A stretch of DNA of 56,584 bases, from assembly GCF_016106015.1 (NCBI RefSeq), contig NZ_JACADQ010000005.1, positions 1-56,584 on the forward strand, given 5' to 3'. The position numbers and the translations under genes were made by a program. This DNA is from Neoroseomonas rubea. GTDB taxonomy: Bacteria; Pseudomonadota; Alphaproteobacteria; Acetobacterales; Acetobacteraceae. Positions 32,181 through 39,928 of this stretch are shown here, piece after piece. Position 1 is the first letter of the stretch. Each line of letters begins with the position of its first letter. Under the pieces are notes generated by a model. The model ran no database searches and was not told where the DNA came from. It was given only the letters and a program-made list of their open reading frames with translations.

Positions 32181-33200
32181 ATGCGCACCAGATACAGGAT
32201 CGAGCGGCGCGCGCTGATCGGCGGCGGCGTCGGCTACGCATTGGCCGCGGTCGCCGGCGCGCGCGTGCCCTTCGCGCAATCGCTCGACCGGGTCTCCTTC
32301 CAGACGAACTGGCGCGCCCAGGCCGAGCATGGCGGCTACTACCAGGCGGTGGCCGCCGGCATCTATCGCCGCTACGGCATCGAATGCGACCTGCGCATGG
32401 GCGGGCCGCAGCAGAACCCGGCGCAGCTGCTGCTTGCCGGCCGCGTCGACATGACCATGTCGAATGGCTTCCAGGCGCTGAACTTCGTGCGGGAGAACGT
32501 GCCCTTCCTGACCATCGCGGCGATCTTCCAGAAGGATCCGCAGATCCTGATGAGCCACGAGGAAGCGAACATCACCGGCTTCGAGCAGATGCGCGGCCGG
32601 CCGATCCTGATCGGCGCCGGCGGGCGCGTAACCTACTGGCCCTTCCTGCGCGCGCGCTTCGGCCTGACGGACGACCAGATCCGTCCCTACACCTTCAACA
32701 TCCAGCCCTTCCTGGCCGACAAGGGTGCGATCCAGCAGGGCTTCCTCTCATCCGAGCCTTTCTCGGCCATGGCGGGCGGCGCGCGGCCGCGCGTGCACCT
32801 CATCGCCGACGCCGGCTTTCCGAACTACCAGACCACCATCGACATCTCCCGCCGCATGACCGAGGAGAAGACCGACCTGGTGCAGCGCTTCGTCGACGCC
32901 ACCATGGAAGGCTGGACGCAGTACATGCGCAGCCAGGACGTTGAGGCAGCGAACCGCCTCATCATGCGCGACAACCCCGACATGACGCTGGAGCGCATCA
33001 CCTACGCCGTGCGGGTTATGAACGAGCGCGGCATCGTCCTGTCCGGCGATGCGGAGCGCCTGGGCATCGGCGCCATGACGGATGAGCGCTGGGAGACCTT
33101 CTACACCACCATGCGCGACGCGGGTGCGATGCCTCCGGGCCTCGACATCAAGCGCGCCTATACGCTGCGATTCGTGAACAAGCGGGTCGGGCTGGGGTGA
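32181..33200 (+). CDS. NMT1/THI5-type ABC solute-binding protein
   Basis: 339 residues from ATG 32181, set by GGAGGAAG 3-10 bases upstream; the frame is open much further upstream but crosses the divergent gene. The N-terminus (MRTRYRIERRALIGGGVGYA, then AAVAGARVPFAQS) looks like a twin-arginine signal. The mature part begins DRVSFQTNWRAQAEHGGYYQ and has GADM-like and EPFSAMAGG segments typical of the NMT1/THI5-like family, which binds pyrimidine-type compounds, thiamine precursors, nitrate or sulfonates. It overlaps the next ATPase by 4 bp (GTGA). In this operon, with a cytosine-deaminase-like enzyme and a RutB-like amidase, a nucleobase or ring-N ligand is the best guess. Confidence 0.9.
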   Translation: MRTRYRIERRALIGGGVGYALAAVAGARVPFAQSLDRVSFQTNWRAQAEHGGYYQAVAAGIYRRYGIECDLRMGGPQQNPAQLLLAGRVDMTMSNGFQALNFVRENVPFLTIAAIFQKDPQILMSHEEANITGFEQMRGRPILIGAGGRVTYWPFLRARFGLTDDQIRPYTFNIQPFLADKGAIQQGFLSSEPFSAMAGGARPRVHLIADAGFPNYQTTIDISRRMTEEKTDLVQRFVDATMEGWTQYMRSQDVEAANRLIMRDNPDMTLERITYAVRVMNERGIVLSGDAERLGIGAMTDERWETFYTTMRDAGAMPPGLDIKRAYTLRFVNKRVGLG

Positions 33201-33979
33201 CGCCGACGCGGCCGCTCGTCGCGCTGCGCGGGGTCGCGAAGCGCTACGCCACGGGGACGCTGGCGCTGACCGGCATCGACCTCGACATATTGCCGGGCGA
33301 CTTCGTGGCGCTGCTGGGGCCTTCCGGCTGCGGCAAGTCGACGCTGCTGCGCATCCTCGCGGGCCTGTCCGGTCCGACCGGGGGGACGATCGACTGGCCG
33401 GGCGCGACGCATGATGCCGCGGGCGACCCGCAGCGCGACATCGGCTTCGTCTTCCAGGAGCCGACCCTGATGCCCTGGGCGACGGTCATGCGCAACGTGA
33501 CGCTGCCGCTCGAACTCGCCGGGGTGAAGCGCAGCGAGGCGGAGGACCGCGCGGCCGAATGGCTCGCCCGCGTCGAGCTGAAGGGCTTTGAGCGCGCCTA
33601 TCCCCGCGCGCTCTCGGGCGGGATGCGGATGCGCGTGTCCATCGCCCGTGCGCTGGTGACGCGCCCGCGCCTTCTGCTGATGGACGAGCCCTTCGCGGCG
33701 CTGGACGAGATCACGCGCTTCCGCCTCAACAACGACCTGCTGCAATTGTGGGAGGCCGAGCGCTTCACCGTGGTGTTCGTGACCCATTCCGTCTTCGAGA
33801 GCGTCTTCCTCGCCCAGCGCATCGTCGTCATGGCCCCGCGCCCGGGCCGCATCGCCGAGGAGATCGCGGTGGAGGCGCCGACGCCGCGTGGCGAGGAGTT
33901 CCGGACATCCCCTGACTATGCCGCGCAATGCCGCACCGTCTCGCACGCCCTGTCGCGCGCCATGGCGCCCGCGGCATGA
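33197..33979 (+). CDS. ABC importer ATPase (SsuB/TauB/NrtD-like)
   Basis: 260 residues from GTG 33197, overlapping the binding-protein stop. Walker A LLGPSGCGKSTLLRILAG, Q-loop VFQEPTLMPWATVMRNV, signature LSGGMRMRVSIARALV (GGM-R-M-R instead of the usual GGQ-R-Q-R, common in this branch) and Walker B LLLMDEPFAALDEI are visible. The HEAVFLAQR-type region reads VTHSVFESVFLAQRIVVM. This group powers importers for nitrate, sulfonates, taurine and pyrimidine-like solutes. Its stop overlaps the permease start as ATGA. Confidence 0.93.
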   Translation: MTPTRPLVALRGVAKRYATGTLALTGIDLDILPGDFVALLGPSGCGKSTLLRILAGLSGPTGGTIDWPGATHDAAGDPQRDIGFVFQEPTLMPWATVMRNVTLPLELAGVKRSEAEDRAAEWLARVELKGFERAYPRALSGGMRMRVSIARALVTRPRLLLMDEPFAALDEITRFRLNNDLLQLWEAERFTVVFVTHSVFESVFLAQRIVVMAPRPGRIAEEIAVEAPTPRGEEFRTSPDYAAQCRTVSHALSRAMAPAA

Positions 33980-34803
33980 GCGAGGAACCGACCCCGGAAC
34001 GCGCCCTGCCTGGCGCGGCCGCCTGGATGCGCGTGGTGGCGCCGACCGTCATCGCCTTCCTCTTCCTCGGCGCCTGGGAGGCGGTGGTGCGCGTCAACGG
34101 CATCCCGCACTACATCCTCCCCGGGCCGCTGCTGGTCGGGCAGACGCTGCTGAAGGACTGGGGCACGCTGTCCACCTCGCTGCTGATCACCCTCAAGATC
34201 ACGTTCATGGCGCTGTCGGTCGCCGCCGTGCTGGGCCTCGCGCTGGCGGTGCTGTTCGCGCAGTCGCGCATCATTGAGATGTCGCTGTTTCCCTTCGCTG
34301 TCATCCTGCAGGTGACGCCGATCGTCGCCATCGCGCCGCTGATCATCATCTGGGTGAATGACGTCACGCTCTCCCTGCTGATCTGCGCCTGGATCGTCGC
34401 CTTCTTCCCGATCCTGTCGAACACCACGGTTGGGCTGAATTCGGCCGACCACAACCTGATCGACCTGTTCCGGCTTTATCGCGCGAACCGCTGGCAGGTG
34501 CTCGTGCGGCTGCTGCTGCCTTCAGCGCTGCCCTATTTCCTCGCGGGGCTGCGCATCTCGGGCGGGCTCGCGCTGATCGGGGCAATCGTCGCGGAATTCG
34601 TGGCGGGAACGGGCGGCAGCGCGTCCGGATTGGCCTATCGCATCCTGGAAGCGGGCTACCAGTTGCAGATCCCGCGCATGTTCGCGGCGCTGGTGCTGGT
34701 CAGCGGCACGGGGATCGCCATCTTCCTCGCGCTGACGCTGCTCTCGCACCTGCTGCTGCGGAAATGGCATGAGAGCGCCATGGGGCGGGGGGATCGGCGA
34801 TGA
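33976..34803 (+). CDS. ABC importer permease (SsuC/TauC-like)
   Basis: 275 residues from ATG 33976 (MSEEPTPERALPGAAAW), overlapping the ATPase stop as ATGA; an earlier ATG at 33928 is inside the ATPase gene. Six membrane helices can be drawn, starting with VVAPTVIAFLFLGAWEAVV. The coupling loop is LFRLYRANRWQVLVRLLLPSALPYFLAGLRIS, and the family motif ALIGAIVAEFVAGTGG follows. It works as a homodimer in this class. The stop overlaps the amidohydrolase start, which ties transport to the first catabolic step. Confidence 0.92.
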   Translation: MSEEPTPERALPGAAAWMRVVAPTVIAFLFLGAWEAVVRVNGIPHYILPGPLLVGQTLLKDWGTLSTSLLITLKITFMALSVAAVLGLALAVLFAQSRIIEMSLFPFAVILQVTPIVAIAPLIIIWVNDVTLSLLICAWIVAFFPILSNTTVGLNSADHNLIDLFRLYRANRWQVLVRLLLPSALPYFLAGLRISGGLALIGAIVAEFVAGTGGSASGLAYRILEAGYQLQIPRMFAALVLVSGTGIAIFLALTLLSHLLLRKWHESAMGRGDRR

Positions 34804-36149
34804 GCATTGCGATGGATCGGCTGCGGGCGGCGCTGGATGGCGCGGGGACGTCCTTTTGGCTGCGGGACGCTCGCGCTTCCGCCGAGTTGCTGGAGGGTGC
34901 TCCGGCCTTGCCGACGGATGGCGAAGGGCTTGCGCGCATCGACCTGCGCATTGAGGCCGGTCGTATCGCCGCCATCGCACCTGCCGGCAGCGCCCCCGAA
35001 GGGCCCTCGCTGGATGGCGGCCAGCTCTGGCCGGGCCTGGTCGATGGCCACACGCACATCGACAAAGGCCACATCTGGCAGCGCATGCCGAACCCGGACG
35101 GCACCTTCGGCGGCGCGATCGGCGCGGTGATGGCCGATCGTGGCGCCAACTGGTCCATCGACGACATGCGCGCGCGCGCCGACTTCGCTCTGCGGGCCGC
35201 CCATGCGCACGGCACGGTCGCGCTGCGCACGCATCTCGACAGCTACATGCCGCATGCGCCGAATGCCTGGGCGATGTTCCGCGCGCTGCGGGAGAAGTGG
35301 GCGGGGCGGATCGCACTGCAGGCTTCGTCCATCGCGCCGCTTGACCGCTTCGCGGGGGACGAAGGCGCGGCACTCGCCGACATCGTCGCCGATTCGGGCG
35401 GCGTGCTCGGCATGGTCACGCGCCTGTCGGGCGGCATCCATGACGAGCTGCCCGCGGACTTCCAGCCCATGCTGGACCGCTTCTTCGCGCTGGCCGAGGA
35501 GCGCGGCCTCGCCCTCGATCTCCATGTGGACGAAAGCGGGGAGACGGGGGCGCGCGCACTGCGCGAAATCGCGGCAACCGCGCTCCGCCGCGGCTTCTCC
35601 CGCCCCATCCAGTGCGGGCATTGCTGCGCGCTTTCGCTCCAGCCGGATGAGTTCGCCGAGGAGACGATCCGTCTCTGCGCGGAGGCGGGCATCGCCATCA
35701 TCGTCCTGCCCATGTGCAACATGTACCTGCAGGACCGCGTGCCGGGCCGCACCCCCCGCTGGCGCGGCGTGACGCTGGTGCATGAGATGCGGGCGGCGGG
35801 CATTCCCGTCTCCGTCGCCAGCGACAATACGCGGGATCCCTTCTACGCTTATGGCGACCTCGACATGCTCGAGGTGTTCCGCGCCGCGACGCGCATCCTG
35901 CATCTCGACCATCCCTTCGGGGATTGGCCGCGCGCCGCGGCTGCAACGCCGGCCGCCGCGATGGGGCTGCCGGAGCACGGCATCATCCGTCCGGGCGCCG
36001 CTGCCGACCTCATTCTGTTCCGCGCGCGCTTCATGACGGAGCTGCTCTCCCGCCCCCAGGCGGATCGCATCGTGCTGCGCGCGGGCCGCGTCCTGGCGGC
36101 GGAACTGCCGGACTGGCGGGAGCTCGACCCCGTCCTCACCAGCGGCTGA
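34800..36149 (+). CDS. Amidohydrolase, cytosine deaminase-like
   Basis: 449 residues from ATG 34800 (ATGA overlap with the permease). Metal-dependent hydrolase landmarks in order: PGLVDGHTHIDKGHIW (first metal His pair), TVALRTHLDSYM, LDLHVDESGETGARAL (His and Glu as in CodA), QCGHCCALS, and VSVASDNTRDPFYAYGDLDML with the Asp that ends the metal site. This order and the D-N-T-R-D-P-F motif are typical of cytosine deaminase and related ring deaminases (isoguanine, creatinine). It would release ammonia from the ring compound imported by the three genes before it. The 3' end overlaps the convergent reductase gene by 14 bp. Confidence 0.88.
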   Translation: MSIAMDRLRAALDGAGTSFWLRDARASAELLEGAPALPTDGEGLARIDLRIEAGRIAAIAPAGSAPEGPSLDGGQLWPGLVDGHTHIDKGHIWQRMPNPDGTFGGAIGAVMADRGANWSIDDMRARADFALRAAHAHGTVALRTHLDSYMPHAPNAWAMFRALREKWAGRIALQASSIAPLDRFAGDEGAALADIVADSGGVLGMVTRLSGGIHDELPADFQPMLDRFFALAEERGLALDLHVDESGETGARALREIAATALRRGFSRPIQCGHCCALSLQPDEFAEETIRLCAEAGIAIIVLPMCNMYLQDRVPGRTPRWRGVTLVHEMRAAGIPVSVASDNTRDPFYAYGDLDMLEVFRAATRILHLDHPFGDWPRAAAATPAAAMGLPEHGIIRPGAAADLILFRARFMTELLSRPQADRIVLRAGRVLAAELPDWRELDPVLTSG

Positions 36150-36717
36150 AATGCAGGCGCACCTTCGCGAGGAAGGCGTCGAGTTCCGCCGGCTCGCGCC
36201 GGTCCATCCCGTTCAGGTACAGCCAGTCGAGCCGGCAGCCCTTCGCGCAGAGCCGGCGGATACCGCGGCCGATCAGCTTCCTGTCCGGCCAGCCGATGTA
36301 CCAGAGCAGCCAGGTCGGCGAGCCATAGGTCGTGACGACGGCGATGCGCGTGATGTTGGTCAGCAGCGGCTCGATCGCGCCTTCCCCCAGCCTGAACGCG
36401 ACGCCAGGCGACCAGACGCGGTCGAACCAGCCCTTCAGGATCGCCGGCAGCCCGTACCACCAAGTGGGGTAGACGAGGACCAGCGCCTCGGCCTCGCGCA
36501 GGTCCGCAACGTGGGATTCGATCCCTTCCTCGTTCGCGCCTTCCGTGTGGTAGCGCGCCCGTTCCTCCGCGCCCAGCACAGGATCGAAGCCTTCGGCATG
36601 GAGGTCGCGAACCGTGACGGCGTGCCCGGTGCCTTCCAGCGCGGCACGCGCGGCGTCGCGCAGCGCGGCGGAGAAGCTGTCGCTCCGCGGATGGGCATGG
36701 ATCATCAGGATTCGCAT
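36136..36717 (-). CDS. NAD(P)H-dependent flavodoxin-fold oxidoreductase (copy 1)
   Basis: 193 residues from ATG 36717 (MRILMIHAHPRSDSFSAAL); ATG 36720 directly before it overlaps the GGAGGGG ribosome site. Flavin-binding landmarks of the NQO/KefF/YheR family: IHAHPRSDSFSAAL (phosphate loop), AEALVLVYPTWWYGLPAILK and GWFDRVWSPGVAFRL. It is clearly related to the reductase at 37933-38517: both have LHAEGFDPVL/LYAEGFDPVL and AEERxxYH. It is divergent from the RutB-like gene (26 bp apart) and convergent with the amidohydrolase. A role in supplying reduced flavin, or in reducing a quinone or ring intermediate, is inferred. Confidence 0.88.
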   Translation of the reverse strand: MRILMIHAHPRSDSFSAALRDAARAALEGTGHAVTVRDLHAEGFDPVLGAEERARYHTEGANEEGIESHVADLREAEALVLVYPTWWYGLPAILKGWFDRVWSPGVAFRLGEGAIEPLLTNITRIAVVTTYGSPTWLLWYIGWPDRKLIGRGIRRLCAKGCRLDWLYLNGMDRREPAELDAFLAKVRLHFSRW

Positions 36718-36743
36718 CATCCCCTCCGCTGGAGCATCTTCGC

Positions 36744-37505
36744 ATGATCCCGATCGGGCCATCGCCGCGCAACACCTGGCGCGTGTCGGCCGAGGCGGCG
36801 GAGCTGACGCGGCCGGCTGTAGCGCCGCGGCCCGTCACCGTCGCGGCTCGGCCGAAGCGCGTGACCTTCGACCTCGCGCGCAGCGCGATCCTCGTCATCG
36901 ACATGCAGAACGACTTCTGCCACCGCGACGGTTGGCTGGCGTCGATCGGCGTGGATGTGGAACCCGCCCGCGCGCCCATCGCGCCGCTCGCCGTGCTGCT
37001 GCCGACGCTGCGCGCGGCCTCCGTCCCGGTCGTCTGGGTGAACTGGGGCAGCCGCCCGGACCGGCTGAACCTCTCGCCGGCGCTGCTGCATGTCTACAAC
37101 GGGTCTGGCGCAGGCACCGGGTTGGGGGATCCGCTGCCGGCCACCGGCAGTCCCGTGTTGCAGGCCGGCGCGTGGTCCGCGCAGGTGGTGGATGAACTCA
37201 CGCCCGACCCGCGCGACATCCGCGTCGACAAGCACCGCATGTCGGGCTTCTGGGACACGCCGCTGGACAGCATCCTGCGCAACCTGCGCGTCGAGACGCT
37301 GCTGCTCGCGGGCGTCAACCTCGACCAGTGCGTGCTGCACACCCTGGCGGACGCCAACTTCGCGGGCTTCGACACACTGCTGGTCGAGGATTGCGCGGCC
37401 ACGACCAATCCGCGCTTCTGCCACGACGCCACCATCCTCAACATCCACCAGATCTTCGGCTTCACCCTGGCATCCACCGACCTGATGGAGGCGATGAGCC
37501 CATGA
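36744..37505 (+). CDS. Isochorismatase-family amidase, RutB-like
   Basis: 253 residues from ATG 36744 (GGAG upstream). Triad: Asp in ILVIDMQNDFCHRDGWL, Lys in IRVDKHRMSGFWDTPLDSIL and Cys in LLAGVNLDQCVLHTLADANF. The segments GFWDTPLDSILRNL and FGFTLAS, plus the long N-terminal arm, resemble RutB, which hydrolyses ureidoacrylate-type products of pyrimidine ring opening to give ammonia and CO2. It is more RutB-like than the isochorismatase beside rutA at 3.7 kb. Its stop overlaps the cupin start by 4 bp (ATGA). The short 26-bp gap to the divergent reductase leaves little room for a promoter, so it may rely on read-through from the 32-kb operon. Confidence 0.85.
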   Translation: MIPIGPSPRNTWRVSAEAAELTRPAVAPRPVTVAARPKRVTFDLARSAILVIDMQNDFCHRDGWLASIGVDVEPARAPIAPLAVLLPTLRAASVPVVWVNWGSRPDRLNLSPALLHVYNGSGAGTGLGDPLPATGSPVLQAGAWSAQVVDELTPDPRDIRVDKHRMSGFWDTPLDSILRNLRVETLLLAGVNLDQCVLHTLADANFAGFDTLLVEDCAATTNPRFCHDATILNIHQIFGFTLASTDLMEAMSP

Positions 37506-37933
37506 TGAGCGCACCCGTCATCGGCAAGCGCGCGGCCGACCTGCGCGGCTTCCGCATCGCGCCTGGCGACAGCAATTACTTCGCCTGTCTGCTCGATCCC
37601 CTCGCGGACGGCGTCTCCTTCACCCTCGTCGTCGAGATCTTCGAGCCGGGCGGCAAGACGCCGCCCAACACCCACACGGCCGCGGAGGAATGCTTCTTCG
37701 TCCTGGCTGGAAGCGGCATTGCCATGGCAGACGGCCAGACCATGCCGATCGGGCCCGGCGACTGCTTCGTGCTGCGCCCCGGCGTCGAGCATGTGGTGGA
37801 GAACACCGGCGCGACGAAGCTCTACTGCCTTACGCTCATGACGCCGAACGAGGGCTTCGCCGAGTTGATCCGCAACGGCACGGCGGTCGACCTCGCGCCT
37901 GAGGACATCGCCGTGCTGACGGGCCGCGCCTGA
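37502..37933 (+). CDS. Cupin-domain protein
   Basis: 143 residues from ATG 37502 (ATGA overlap with the amidase). A single cupin barrel is visible: motif 1 region GGKTPPNTHTAAEECFFVLAGSG, with one His and two Glu positions as metal ligands, and motif 2 IGPGDCFVLRPGVEHVVENTG with its His. Small cupins of this sort are either ligand-binding or metal-dependent ring or ureido enzymes (for example ureidoglycolate lyase-like). It is wedged between a RutB-like amidase and a flavodoxin-fold reductase with 4-bp and 1-bp overlaps, so it takes part in the same pathway. No specific reaction can be assigned. Confidence 0.88.
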   Translation: MMSAPVIGKRAADLRGFRIAPGDSNYFACLLDPLADGVSFTLVVEIFEPGGKTPPNTHTAAEECFFVLAGSGIAMADGQTMPIGPGDCFVLRPGVEHVVENTGATKLYCLTLMTPNEGFAELIRNGTAVDLAPEDIAVLTGRA

Positions 37934-38517
37934 TGCGTGTGCTCGTGCTCTTTGCCCATCCGCTGGCCGATTCCTTTCACGCTGCGCTGCACGCGGCGGC
38001 GCTCGGAGGGCTGGCGCGGGCGGGGCACGAAATCGACGATTGCGACCTCTATGCCGAAGGCTTCGACCCAGTGCTCTCCGCGGAGGAGCGCCGGAACTAC
38101 CACGACCCCGCGCTGAACAGCCGCCTCGTCGCGCCCTGGGTGGAACGGGTGCAGAAGGCCGAGGCGATCGTCTGCGTCTTCCCGACCTGGTGCTTCGGCC
38201 CGCCGGCGATCCTCAAGGGCTTCTTTGACCGGGTGTTCCTGCCCGGCGTCTCCTTCCGGCTGGAGAATGGCGTAGCGAAGCCGGCGCTGACCAACATCCG
38301 CCGCATCGCCGGCATCGTCACCTATGGCCGCCCCTGGTGGACCGCGCTGCTGATGGGCGACCCGCCGCGCATGGCGGTCACCCGCTACCTGCGCGTGCTG
38401 ACGGGCTGGAAGGCCAAGGCCGAGTACCTCGCGCTGTACGACATGAACCGCGCGACTCAGGCGCGGCGCGAAGCCTTCGTCGCGCGAGTCCGCGACCGCA
38501 TGGCGCGCTTCGGCTGA
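37933..38517 (+). CDS. NAD(P)H-dependent flavodoxin-fold oxidoreductase (copy 2)
   Basis: 194 residues from ATG 37933, overlapping the cupin stop (TGATG). It has the same family landmarks as the gene at 36136-36717: LFAHPLADSFHAAL, IVCVFPTWCFGPPAILK, GFFDRVFLPGVSFRL. The paralogues sit on opposite strands on either side of the amidase/cupin pair, so this is an older duplication with rearrangement. The GRPWWTALLMGDPPRMAV stretch differs from copy 1 and may mean a different acceptor. It ends the plus-strand operon, convergent with the FAD oxidase gene 4 bp away. Confidence 0.88.
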   Translation: MRVLVLFAHPLADSFHAALHAAALGGLARAGHEIDDCDLYAEGFDPVLSAEERRNYHDPALNSRLVAPWVERVQKAEAIVCVFPTWCFGPPAILKGFFDRVFLPGVSFRLENGVAKPALTNIRRIAGIVTYGRPWWTALLMGDPPRMAVTRYLRVLTGWKAKAEYLALYDMNRATQARREAFVARVRDRMARFG

Positions 38518-38521
38518 GGCG

Positions 38522-39928
38522 CTATTCGAGCGCTTCCTCCATCTCCGGCGCATCCGGGTCGCCGAACATGTAGTGGGTGCGCGGCGCGTCCGGCGACCAA
38601 GCGGGATTGTCCCAGGCCAGCATCTTTCCCGGATTCAGCAGGCCGAGCGGATCTGCTTCCTTCTTGAAGGCCAGCTGCCGCGCATCGACGCGCTTCATCC
38701 CGCCTTCCTCGAGCGTGAAGGCATGCGGGTTGAAGATCGGACAGCCATTCTCCTCATGCAAGCGGATGATCTCGGCCAGCCGCTCCTCGGTGGTGTAGCG
38801 CACGATCTGAAGGCCGAAGCAGGCCACCTCACCGCCGAAGCGCACGAATTCCAGGTGCATCGGCACCTCGTCGCCGAACAGCGCCGCCATCTTCTCGACC
38901 AGCGCGAGGTGCCCCGGCGGCGGGAAGAGGGTCTGCAAATAGGTGATGGACCGGTCGACCTTCAGCGCCTGCAGCGTCGTATGGTTCCAGGAATGCTCGT
39001 AGAGCGGCACCGAAGCCTGCTCGGTCGGGCAGCGATACAGCTCGCTTCCGTTGTGGCGTTCGACATAGGGCGGGAGCGCTTCGAGGAAGGGTGCAGCGAC
39101 CATCGCCAGCACCACATGCGTCCCCGTCGGGATCACGCCCTCGGAGTGCCGGAAATACTGCTGCGGGACGGGCGCGGCCACGACGCAGGCGAGCTTCTTC
39201 ACGATGCCGTCCGCGCGCGTCAGCGCGTCGGCGAAGCGCGCCGCCTCCATCAGCGTCGGGAAGCCGAGCATTACGTCCACCCACTCATGGGCGGGGGCAA
39301 GCGGGACCTCGACCTCTGTGATCACGCCGTTGGTGCCGTAGGCGTGGTTTGCCTTGTCGATCTCAGCACCGCGCAGTTCCAGCACGCGGGGCTGGGCCTC
39401 CATCGTCACCACGCGCAGGCCGAGGATGTTCCCCGGTTCCCGCAACGAGCCCCACATGCAGGACCCCGCGCCGGCCGACCCGCCGGCGATGAAGCCGCCG
39501 ATCGTCGCGGTGCGCTTGGTGGAGGGATGGAAGCGCAACTCGCCGCCGACCTCGCGGCGCACCTGCTCGTCGATCACGATCAGCTTCGCGCCCGCCTGCG
39601 CGCGCAGCACGCCGGGCTTCGCCCAGAGCACGCGATCCATGGTGGAGAGGTCCAGCACGATCCCGCCGTTGAGCGGCATGGCTTGGCCGTAATTGCCCGT
39701 ACCCGCGCCGCGCGGTGTGACGGGAATGCGCCGCGCATGGCAGGCGGCCAGGATGCGGATCACCTCCGCCTCATCCTTCGGGACGGCGACCGCATCCGCC
39801 GTCACGCCGTTCAGCTGCCGCTTCAGCACGGGCGAATACCAGAAGAAGTCGCGGCTGCGCTGGCGCACCAGCGCGGCATCCGTCAGGAACTCGATGCCCG
39901 GCAGGGCGGCGATCAGCTCGGCGATCAT
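38522..39928 (-). CDS. FAD-binding oxidase, PCMH/GlcD type (copy A)
   Basis: 468 residues from ATG 39928 (MIAELIAALPGIEFLTDAAL), overlapping the stop of the upstream paralogue (ATGA). The PCMH-type FAD domain is marked by IPVTPRGAGTGNYGQAMPLNGG, LRAQAGAKLIVID, ATIGGFIAGGSAGAGSCMWG and YGTNGVITEVEVPLAPA. The C-terminal FAD-oxidase domain ends DPLGLLNPGKMLAWD, as in glycolate-oxidase subunit GlcD and relatives. The SWNHTTLQALKVDRSITYLQ segment is shared with the upstream copy. It probably oxidises a hydroxy acid or amine arising in the same pathway; the substrate is unknown. Confidence 0.88.
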   Translation of the reverse strand: MIAELIAALPGIEFLTDAALVRQRSRDFFWYSPVLKRQLNGVTADAVAVPKDEAEVIRILAACHARRIPVTPRGAGTGNYGQAMPLNGGIVLDLSTMDRVLWAKPGVLRAQAGAKLIVIDEQVRREVGGELRFHPSTKRTATIGGFIAGGSAGAGSCMWGSLREPGNILGLRVVTMEAQPRVLELRGAEIDKANHAYGTNGVITEVEVPLAPAHEWVDVMLGFPTLMEAARFADALTRADGIVKKLACVVAAPVPQQYFRHSEGVIPTGTHVVLAMVAAPFLEALPPYVERHNGSELYRCPTEQASVPLYEHSWNHTTLQALKVDRSITYLQTLFPPPGHLALVEKMAALFGDEVPMHLEFVRFGGEVACFGLQIVRYTTEERLAEIIRLHEENGCPIFNPHAFTLEEGGMKRVDARQLAFKKEADPLGLLNPGKMLAWDNPAWSPDAPRTHYMFGDPDAPEMEEALE

